Assembly (NCBI RefSeq): GCF_017876405.1
Contig: NZ_JAGINW010000001.1
Location: forward strand, 5,345,203-5,409,202
Direction: 5' to 3'
Length of the DNA: 64,000 nucleotides
Source: Kibdelosporangium banguiense
GTDB lineage: Bacteria; Actinomycetota; Actinomycetes; Mycobacteriales; Pseudonocardiaceae
Below the pieces are notes generated by a model. That model saw only the letters and a list, made by a program, of their open reading frames with translations. It did no database searches and was not told the origin of the DNA. Shown here piece after piece: positions 46,865-56,200 of this stretch. The position numbers and the translations under genes were made by a program. Position 1 is the first letter of the stretch; the number at the start of each line of letters is the position of its first letter.

Positions 46865-47887
46865 CTACTTGGTGTGTACCGCCGCGCGGGTGTTGATCGC
46901 GGCCTGGCCGAGTGGTGGGCTGTAGATGTCCTGGCCGCCGTTGCCGATGTGGAAGCTTTGGTTGCCGATCAGGTAGCCCCAGCCGCGCGACGACGGCATG
47001 TCGTGGATCCATGGCCCGCCGCTGGCGCCACTTCCCATGTCGCAGGAGATGACCCGGTATCCGGGGACGGACGAGGAGCCCACACAGAACCGCAAGTCTC
47101 CGCCGTTGGGGCTGATTCCTGACCGTGACGGGTGGGTGTTCTCGGCGTATCCGAAGGCGCGCACGTCGCCGTAGCTCGCCGTCGCGGGGGTGGCACCGAA
47201 CTTGTACCCCTGCCATCCGACGACGTCGCCGACCTTGCCGCGCGAGTTGCTGCTGAGCGCGAGCGCGGCCATGTCGTAGTAGTTATCGCTGCCGTCGTGG
47301 TAGCCGTTGGGCACGGCCCAGGCCTTCGCGGTCCACGTTCCGTAGGGCCGCGACCCGTTGTTGAAGTCAGGGGCGAACTTGAAGTTCTTGTACCAGCCCT
47401 TGTGACCGTTGCTGACGCAGTGCCCGGCGGTCCAGATCGTGTTGTGGTTGCTGGAGCTGATGACCGTGGCGGTGCAGTAGCGGTCACCTTCCGGCTTGGT
47501 CAGGAAGAGCTTGCCGATGGTGCGCGCGGGGAGTTTCCCGTGTCCTGCCCAGACTTTGGACAGCCGGAAGTACGTCAGTGCGTCGGCGCTCATGGTCGAG
47601 AGTGTGTCGGCGGGCGGCCCGGCGTCACCGTCCGCGCTTTCGCTGACCTGTGGCTCACTTGGCGGGGTTGTGGGTTGGGTCGTCGGCGAGGACTCGTCAA
47701 CCAGCGCAGTGGCTTGCTGCATCCGCGCGTCGGTCCAGTAAGCGTCGACACTGCCAAAAGGCTCTATCGCGACGCCGACGGCGACATCACTGGCCGCGGC
47801 CGCGGCGGAAGCCACGGGCGAGACGAGCGCGACTGTGCAGCAGGCCGCAGCGAGCACGGCGGAAACGGGTCTGAATCGTCGGAACAA
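46865..47887 (-). CDS. Secreted trypsin-like serine protease
   Basis: A 340-residue exported protease. Signal peptide about 1-32 (VSAVLAAACCTVALVSPVAS), a propeptide-like linker rich in Thr/Pro/Ser, then a chymotrypsin fold with His in TIWTAGHCVSNG, Asp in NYYDMAALAL and Ser in MGSGASGGPWIHD. The family (glutamyl-endopeptidase/V8-like and trypsin-like secreted peptidases) is typical of actinomycetes. Encoded alone. Confidence 0.92.
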   Translation of the reverse strand: MFRRFRPVSAVLAAACCTVALVSPVASAAAAASDVAVGVAIEPFGSVDAYWTDARMQQATALVDESSPTTQPTTPPSEPQVSESADGDAGPPADTLSTMSADALTYFRLSKVWAGHGKLPARTIGKLFLTKPEGDRYCTATVISSSNHNTIWTAGHCVSNGHKGWYKNFKFAPDFNNGSRPYGTWTAKAWAVPNGYHDGSDNYYDMAALALSSNSRGKVGDVVGWQGYKFGATPATASYGDVRAFGYAENTHPSRSGISPNGGDLRFCVGSSSVPGYRVISCDMGSGASGGPWIHDMPSSRGWGYLIGNQSFHIGNGGQDIYSPPLGQAAINTRAAVHTK

Positions 47888-48141
47888 AGTGGCTCCCCAG
47901 TGACGGCGTGAAAGCGGTCGAATCCGGGCGCTGTGACGGTTTCGCAGTCGTCGAGCCCGGACGACCGGGAGCCTAGAACATGATCACCAGGGGCTGTCCA
48001 GTGTCGGACGCGTTCTTTTTTGCGATGGGCACTGGGCGTAGCCGGTTCGAACGGAGCAGGTGTCACAGGGTGTGACCAGCCCGCAGTCGAGCGTCAAGTT
48101 CTGATGTGGAGTGTCTCAAGAGGATGGTCCAGTTCATGCAG

Positions 48142-48807
48142 TCACAGACCGGTGATCATGAGGTCGTCGACGTCGTAATGAAGGTTGTTGTGGACGGCGA
48201 TGACGCCGGGTACGTGGTGTGCGGCCTCGCTGATGCGTTGGACGGTGCTGTGGAACGAGAGTCTGCCCTCGAGGGTGACGATGCCGTCGGTGACGTGCAC
48301 GGTGACTTGGTTTGCAGCGCGGGTTCTGGTGGCGATTTCGTGTTCGATGTCGGTTTCGATGGTGCTGTCGCTGCGGACGTACAGGTGTAGTGCGTCGCGG
48401 CGGGCGAGTATGCCGATGAGGTGGCCGACGCAGGTCACGACGCAGATCTGGCGTATCCGGCTGCTGGCCATCAGGTGCAGGGCGGCACTGACTGTAACGC
48501 CTGGGGTTGTGGTGATCGCCGGTGTGGTCATCAGGTCGGCCGCGCGTAGCGCTGTGGATTTCCGCCATCGGGCGCGGCAGTGCGGGCCGGCGAGCAGGGG
48601 TGGTGGGTCGGCGCCGCCGTGAAACTCGAGTTTGGTCAGGATGTCGGCTTCGCTGACCACGCCGATCGGTGTGCCGGAGCTGTCGATGACAGGCAGCGCG
48701 TCGATGCCGTGGGCGAGCATGGCGCCGGCCAGTTCTTTGAACGGGGTGTCGTACACCGCGGTGATCACCTGGCGGGTCATCACCGCGGCCACCGTTGGTT
48801 CGCCCAT
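48142..48807 (-). CDS. CBS-CBS-BON domain protein
   Basis: A 221-residue cytosolic protein. Two CBS motifs (VAAVMTRQVITAVYDTPFKE to DALPVIDSSGTPIGVVSEAD; AADLMTTPAITTTPGVTVSA to RQICVVTCVGHLIGILARRD) precede a BON domain (VTVHVTDGIVTLEGRLSFHS, VPGVIAVHNNLHYDVDDL). ATG 48807 is used. CBS pairs bind adenine nucleotides and BON domains contact membranes; such proteins appear in stress/hypoxia regulons. An 18-bp palindrome sits about 32 bp upstream. Confidence 0.9.
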   Translation of the reverse strand: MGEPTVAAVMTRQVITAVYDTPFKELAGAMLAHGIDALPVIDSSGTPIGVVSEADILTKLEFHGGADPPPLLAGPHCRARWRKSTALRAADLMTTPAITTTPGVTVSAALHLMASSRIRQICVVTCVGHLIGILARRDALHLYVRSDSTIETDIEHEIATRTRAANQVTVHVTDGIVTLEGRLSFHSTVQRISEAAHHVPGVIAVHNNLHYDVDDLMITGL

Positions 48808-48838
48808 GGTTTGCCTCGTTGCGCCGTACTCCTTCGGA

Positions 48839-48856
48839 GTTGCTAATATTAGCAAC
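48839..48856. promoter_or_regulatory. Perfect 18-bp palindrome, probable operator
   Basis: GTTGCTAATATTAGCAAC is fully self-complementary and AT-rich within GC-rich DNA. It lies 32-49 bp upstream of the CBS-BON gene start. The TTGCTAAT arm resembles ArsR/SmtB-type metal-sensor operators, but the regulator is unknown. The rest of 48808-49155 shows no convincing gene. Confidence 0.6.
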
Positions 48857-49155
48857 TGTTTAATCGCCTGGACAGGGGTAGAGGCCGCACGGCGCGCCGA
48901 GCGGGTGCACCAGAAACCACGGTCGGCACGCATCACCCGGAAGTCATGCGCCAGCGACAACATCGCCTCCGCGGCGTGACGGTGCGAGTTCGGTTTCGAC
49001 TGCCCCGGTCACCGGACAAGCATCCCGTCCTGTGGAGGGGGACGGAGCGTGGCGCCGGGAATGTCTTGGCACATGCTGGTTTTGACGCTGGGATATGGGT
49101 CATACTTTGTTGCCGCCGCCGCGTGTGTCCCCTGCGATGTCACACAAGGAGCGTT

Positions 49156-49827
49156 ATGCGTCTGACGCGAAGAATTGCGGCGATCGCCGGCACGGTTGTG
49201 CTGACTGCTGCCGGAGTTGTCCTGAACCAGTCGAGTGCCTTCGCCGGTCCGGTGGGCAGTGGCTGGACGGAACACAAACCCTCGTGGAATCTGCAGATTC
49301 AGAGCCGTGGCGAGATAACGAGCTACCCGAGCAGCACCGACAGTGCGTCCGGGCCTGGCGGCTCCTACTTGCGGTCCGGTGGGGTGCAGACGTTCAAGCT
49401 CGTCAACAACGGGTCCAACCGGGTCGAGGTCCGGGTTCAGGACAACTATCGGACCGGCCAGCGGCAGTTCGAAGGCGAACTGAAGGTCACCCCGGGCACC
49501 GACGACGAGAGCGCGATGCAGATCTTCGGCAACGACGGCGAGGGCGCCACCACGCTGATGATCAGGTCCTTCTCGAAGAACGGCGGCACTCTGCGGGGCG
49601 GCGGCAAGGACCTGATCAGCAACATCTACGGCAAGTGGGTGCGCATCAACGTCACCCACAACGCCACCGCCACCGGCGGCAGCTACTCGATCTACATCAA
49701 CGGCCAACAAGTGCACACCAGCAACGGGCCAAAAGGCGATCATTACTTCAAGTACGGCGTGTACGGCACGTTGCAGACCGACGGTGCCGAGCACCAGTGG
49801 CGCAACGTGCACTTCTACCGGAAGTAG
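49156..49827 (+). CDS. Secreted beta-sandwich (PL7/LamG-like) protein
   Basis: A 223-residue exported protein: signal peptide RIAAIAGTVVLTAAGVVLNQ then SSAFAGPVGS. The mature part (SRGEITSYPSSTDSASGPGG, VEVRVQDNYRTGQRQFEGEL, GKWVRINVTHNATATGGSYS, IYINGQQVHTSNGPKGDHYF, KYGVYGTLQ) has the pattern of jelly-roll polysaccharide lyases (PL7/PL20-like, e.g. glucuronan lyase). The YFKYGVYG motif supports that fold. Enzymatic activity is not proven. A strong hairpin terminator follows. Confidence 0.65.
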   Translation: MRLTRRIAAIAGTVVLTAAGVVLNQSSAFAGPVGSGWTEHKPSWNLQIQSRGEITSYPSSTDSASGPGGSYLRSGGVQTFKLVNNGSNRVEVRVQDNYRTGQRQFEGELKVTPGTDDESAMQIFGNDGEGATTLMIRSFSKNGGTLRGGGKDLISNIYGKWVRINVTHNATATGGSYSIYINGQQVHTSNGPKGDHYFKYGVYGTLQTDGAEHQWRNVHFYRK

Positions 49828-49839
49828 TTCTCACGGCTC

Positions 49840-49870
49840 AGGCCCGGCCCGGACTCCGGGCCGGGCCTTT
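49840..49870 (+). terminator. Rho-independent terminator
   Basis: AGGCCCGGCCCGGA pairs with TCCGGGCCGGGCCT, followed by TT. It lies 13 bp after the secreted beta-sandwich gene. Bases 49871-50236 contain no convincing gene and presumably the promoter and leader of the giant RHS gene. Confidence 0.8.
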
Positions 49871-50236
49871 GTCGCGAGTGGACAATCGGATTGCGGATGT
49901 TCCGGTTGGTGAAAAGAGCGGCATCAGGCATGATCAAGGGGTGACCCGCCGCCGGTGCGGGAACATGCTCCGTTCGGTGGACCGCCGGCTGGTTCCGGGG
50001 GTGGGGGCACAAATGCCGTGTTATTTCTGCCCAGCCTGCTCGGCTACGTTCTCGTCGTCTCATCGTCGTAGGCATTTTGTGCGTCCCTTGATGTAAGGGT
50101 TTGGGTCGGCTGGACTGATTCGGCGAATGGCTGCCCTTGAATCCGGCGACTGATTGCGGCTGTGTGTCCATCGTCGGTAATTTGGCGAGGCTGATCATGC
50201 AGATCCTGTGGAATCCGAACGAAAGGTCTCGGGATC

Positions 50237-53200
50237 ATGACCACCTGGCGTCAGCTTCGCGTGTCAGGAATTCGCCGGAAGATCGTGACGCTGGGGGTGG
50301 TCCTCGCCCTCGTGGCCGGTGTGGTGCCCCCTGCCGCGCACATCGCCGGCCCGCTGTCGCTGACGGCCGGTGAGCCAGGGGAGGCCGTCGACGTCCCGGC
50401 GCATCCCGAGGGTGCGTCGTTCAATCCCAATCAGCTCAAGGGGATTCAGGCCGCCGACCCCGGCTCGAAGATCAACCTGATCCAGCCGCCCACGGCGGAC
50501 ATCACCGGTGACGCCCGGGTGGGCTATCCCATCGAGCTGCCGCCGGGCCGGGGTGACGCTGTGCCGTCGGTCGCGCTGACGTACGACTCGTCGGGCGGCA
50601 ACAGCTGGACCGGCGTCGGCTGGAATGTCGCGACGCAGTCGATCACGATCGACACCAGGTGGGGCGTACCACGATACGAAAATGGCCTGGAAACGGAGAC
50701 CTATCTACTCAACGGCGAGCAGCTCACGCCGGTCGCGCACCGCACGCAACTGCAGGCGCGCACCGCGGAGAAAGTGTTCCGGACCAGAGTGGAAGGGCGG
50801 TTCAGCAGAATCGTCCGGCACGGTGACAATCCACGTAACTACTGGTGGGAGGTGACCGCCCGCAACGGCACGAGATCAATTTTCGGCGGTCCGCCTGATG
50901 GTTCCGGGGAAAGCACGACGCTGACCGACGAGTCCGGCAACGTCGCGGTGTGGGCGTTGCGCGAGGTGCGGGACGCCAACGACAACTTCGTGCGGTACCA
51001 CAATGTCCGGGTCGCGGACGTGGGTGTGAACGGTGGCACGGTGCCGGGCGCGGAGATGTATCCGAAGCGGATCACCTATACCGGTCAGGGCAAGATCGAG
51101 GGCAGGTACTCGGTCACGTTCATCCGTGACCGGGAGCGTGGGGAGTCCCGCCGCCAGGACGTGGAGATCGACGCGCGCAACGGGTTCAAACAGGTCACGG
51201 CCGATCTGCTGCGCCGGATCGAGATCTTCATCGACGACAAGCCGATTCGTGCCTACGAACTGAACTACCGTACCGGCGCGTTCGCCAAGACCCTGCTGCA
51301 GCAGGTTGCCCAGTACGGCGAGGATCTGCGGATCTTCAACACCCACACGTTCGACTACTTCGATGACATCCGTACCGGGGACGGCGAGTACCGGGCGTTC
51401 TCCGACGCGACGGGCTGGACCACGCACAACGACTCGCTCGGCGCGAGCGTCCCTGATGGACAGGCGAGTGCGTTGTCGGCGAGCACATCCAGCAGTGCGG
51501 GCGGACACCTCTACGTGGGTTTCAACCCGGCCGTGGCGCGCAAGTCCGGTTCGGCAGGCGGCAAGGTGGGTTTCAACGCCGGGTCGGCCGAAGGCTTGCT
51601 GGCGTTGACCGATGTCAACGGGGATTCCTTGCCGGACAAGGTGTTCCGCACTGGGGCAGGAGTGTTCTACCGGCCGAACCTGTCCGGGCCGGGCGGGCAG
51701 CCGAGGTTCGGCGACACCCCGATCAAGCTGGCCAACCTGCCAGCGATCTCCACGGAGTCGACCCGGTCGGTCACCTCCGGTGTCGAGTCGTACTTCGGTG
51801 TGGCCGCGCAACTCGACCACGTGTCCACCACGACACGAACCGACCGGTACTTCTCCGATGTCAACGGTGACGGTCTGACCGACCTGGTCACGAACGGCAG
51901 TGTGCTGTTCGGATACCTGGACGCCAACGGCAATCCCGCCTACAGCGCCAACAGCAAGGACACGCCCGTGCCGATCGGTACCGGCGGTGCGAGCGGCACC
52001 ATTGTGGGTGATCAGACTCGTGAGTTCGAGCGTCAGGTGGACGCGTTCCCGCTGCTGGACAGCGTGCGAAGGTGGATCGCGCCCTACGACGGCACGATCC
52101 GGATCGCCGGTGGGGTCAAGCTGGCCGACAACGCCGGTACGGACGAGAAGGCCGACGGTGTCCGGGTCGCGGTGCAGCACGAGAACACGGAGTTGTGGTC
52201 GCAGCGGATCATGGCGGACGACCACGCCCAGTACACACCGTCCGGAGTGGACGCTGTGCAGGTGCGCCGCGGCGAACGGGTCTACTTCCGAGTCCAGTCC
52301 GTATTGGATGGAAAGTTCGACCAGGTCGCCTGGGACCCGGACATCACCTACACCAGTATCCCGGCCGGTACTGATGTCAATGGCCTGGACAACCACCGTT
52401 ACCTGGCTTCGCGTGACTTCACCCTGGGTGGCCGTCCGTCCACAGTGACCGCACCGGTGACCGGGACGCTGCACCTGTCCGGTGACGTCTCCAAGGTCGG
52501 CCCGACGACAGACGACGTCGCGGTCGTGATCACCCGCAACGGCCAGGACGTCTTCACCGGCAACCTGCCCGCGGCCACGGGCGGGACGGTCGCGATCAAC
52601 CTGGACATCCCGGTGACGGCCAACGACACGCTGTCGTGGCGGCTGCGGGTGGATTCGCCGATCGACGCGGGGGCGCTGCACTGGGTTCCGTCCGCGCACT
52701 ACACCGCGGCGGACGGGGGAGTGCCGGTCTTCGACCAGAACGGCAACCCCACGATGAAGATCGCTCCGCCGTACGACCTGGACATGTACCCGGTCGACAC
52801 GTTGACCGCGCCACAGGGCTCGTACACCGCGACTCGTTCGGGTGAGCTGACCGTGCAGCCGGAACTGGCCGTCAACGGCGGCGACAGTCGAGTCGTGTTC
52901 ACTGTCAAACGGCGGGGTGCACTGCTGGCCAAGAAGGTCATCGACATCGTCAACGGGCAGGTTCCCGAGCCGGAGTCGTTACGCGTCAAGGTCAACGCGA
53001 ACGAAGGCGACGAACTGTTCCTCGACTTCTCCACTTTGGACACGACGTTGCCCGGGCGGCTGACCAGGCAGTCGGCGTCGATCAGCACCGACGGCGTGAC
53101 GTTCGACCCAGTGCCCAGCGCGCTGCACGCTTCGGCGGAGCAGGGTGCGTTCGCGCAGCCCTACCGGGGCTGGGGCGCGATCGGCTACCAGGGCAACCGC

Positions 53201-56200
53201 GACCGTGCCACCGCCCCGATCGTGCAGGGCGACCTGGCGATCGACCAGAACTACCGCAACCGCATTCCCGCAGCCCCCAAGGAATCCGACGTACCTGGCT
53301 TCGAAGGCCGGGTCACCCCGCCCAACGCGATCGTGCTCGCGCCCAGACCGGCCAAGGGCCAGTGGGGGAGCGAAGACGGCAATACCTGGGTCGCAGGTGT
53401 CGGTGCGGCGAGTTCGCGGCTGGGTACCGACCGGATCGACGTGGCCAACGATGCTGACTTCGCCGGGGCGACTGGTGTGTCGCGGGTGGCGGGCAGCAGT
53501 CAGATCTCGACCACGTTCGGGGCGAGCCTGCCGGGCGTGCCGATCGGCGCCGGCGCGAGCGTGGCCCGGGGCAGCAGCAGTGGCGAGGTGGACTACCTCG
53601 ACCTCAACGGTGACGGTTTCCCCGATGTGGTCGGCTCGGCGGGGATCCAGTACTCGGACATGACCGGTGGCCTCGGCAGCACCCGTGGCAGCTTGGGCAC
53701 CGGCAACGTCCGGGAGAACGACTCGAGGGCGTTCACCGCGTCGGCCAATGCCGGTAGCCCGGCCCGCACTTCGGCTGACGGCCGCGGGCAGTCCGCGCCG
53801 TCGGCGGAGAACTCCGCCAACACTGCCCAGAACGGCAGTGAGATGCCCAGCCTGGGCATCGGCGGCAGCACCGGTGGCGGCGAGTCGGACGGGAAGTTCG
53901 ACCTGTTGGACATCAACGGCGACAGCCTGCCCGACCGGGTCTACGAGAACGGCACGGCCGCGCTGAACCTGGGTTACCGGTTCGCCGCGCCCGAACCGTG
54001 GCCTGGTGGCCCGCTTAACGACGCAAACACCCGTAACTCGGCGCTCAACCTCGGGTTCAACACGGACTTCTACGGCCTGGCCGGTGGTGTGTCGGCCGCG
54101 ACCGGTTCGTCCAAGACTGAGGCTGGCCTGATCGACATGAACGGCGACGGCCTGACCGATCGGGTGTTCTCCCGGGATGGCACGCCGTTGGCCGTCGCCA
54201 TCAACACCGGCAACGGATTCCTCGCGCCGACCACGTTCCAAGGCAGTCTCGGCGGGATCAACTCCGGCAAGAACTCCAGCCTCGGCGCGGGCGCGTACTT
54301 CACCTTCGGGTTCTGCCTGGGCATCTTCGCCGGTGGCTGTGTCGTGTTCAACCCGGGTGCCGACGTCTCGACCGGCATCGGTCGGTCCGAACTCGCGCTG
54401 CGCGATATCAACGGCGACGGGTACACCGACCAAGTCCGGTCCACGAAGGACAGTGAGCTGATCGTCGCGGAGAACCGGACCGGCCGCACGAACCTGCTGC
54501 GCTCGGTGACCCGGCCGCTCGGCGGGAAGTTCGACCTGGACTACACCCGCGACGGCAACACCAAGGACCTGCCCCAGTCGCGCTTCGTGCTGTCCAGCAC
54601 CAGGGTGTTCGATGGCCACCCCGGCGACGGCCAGGACGTGCAGCTGACCACCTTCCGTTACGAGAACGGCCGATACGACCGGCTGGAACGGCAGTTCCTC
54701 GGCTACGGCCGCGTTCTCAACGAGCAGCGGGATCCCGGTGCCGGTGACGCCGTGTTCCGGGCGCTGGCCAACGAGTACCGCAACGACAACGTCTACGCCC
54801 GCGGCCTGGTGTCCCGCTCGTTCACCACTGACGCGGCCGGGCGGCTGTTCAAGGAGACGGTGAACACGTACGCGTTGCGCGACGTGAGCACCGGCAAACC
54901 CGTGGATCCACGCAGCACCACGGCCACGGTGTTCCCACTGTTGTCGCGAACGGAAAAACGGTCCTACGAAGGCCAGCCCACTGCGGGCAAGTCGACCTTT
55001 TCCGAGTTCGACTACGACGAATTCGGTAACACGACTCGGGTTTTCGACGCGGCGGAGGCTGGTGCTGCCGATGACGTGGAGACTCGTACCGGCTACACGG
55101 CGGCCGACCAGGCCTGCCGGGACCGCAACATCGTCGGTACCGCCAACTCCATGCAGGTGGTGGCCATCGCGTCGAAGTCGGTGATGCGCAACCGTCAGTC
55201 GACAGTGGACTGCAAGACGGGCAACGTCACGCAGGTCCGGGCCTTGCTGGCCGACGGCTCGAAAGCCGTCAGCGACATGGAATATCTCGGCAACGGCAAC
55301 CTCAAGGCCGTGGTCGGGCCGGCCAACAAGACCGGCCAGCGATACCGGCTCGACTACGGCTACGACCCGGTCGTCGGTGTGCACGTCGAGACCATTGTGG
55401 ACAGTTTCAACCTCCGCTCGGTGATCACCCACAACTACAAGTACGGCCTGCCCGAGAGCACGGTCGACGAGAACTTCCAACGAGTCCATTTCAACTACGA
55501 CCGGGTGGGCCGCATCGCGTTCGTGGCGGGCCCGAACGAGATCCCGGAAAACCGGGTGACCATCGGCTTCGAGTACCACCCGGACGCCGAAGTGCCCTAC
55601 GCGGTGAGCAGGCACATCGACAACACCGCTACCGAGGTACGCGACGACACCATCGACACCGTCCAGTTCGTCGACGGTCTTGGCCGGGCGGTGCAGACCA
55701 AGAAGGACGCCAGCGTTCCGCCGCAGCCCGGCGCGGCGCCCGAACCTGCGATGACTGTGTCCGGCAAGCAGGTGTTCGACTTCCTCGGCCGGTCGGCCGA
55801 GCAGTTCTATCCGGTCACCGAATCCAAGGGAGACAACAACTTCAGTTTCAACCCGGCGGTTGACTCCGTGCGGCCGACCCGGACCGGTTACGACGTGCTC
55901 GATCGACCGACCCGGGTGACGCTTCCGGACGACACCGCGTCGACGATGGCCTACGGGTTCGGGCCGGATCGGGCCGGGGTCACCCAGTTCGAGACCATCA
56001 CCACGGATGCCAACGGAAAGCAGCGCCGCGCGTACACCGATGTGCGTGAGCTGACCACGGCGGTCAAGGAGTTCAACCCCACCGGCGGCCAGCCGGTGAT
56101 CTGGACCAGTTACGGCTACGACCCGCTCCGGCAGATCACGACCGTGACCGACGACCGCGGCAACACCACCAAGGCCGCCTACGACAACTTCGGCCGCCGC

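Noticed and set aside
50876..52699. A 607-codon minus-strand frame in the SpvB-like part
   Set aside because: Shadow frame without recognisable domains, antisense to a strongly supported CDS.
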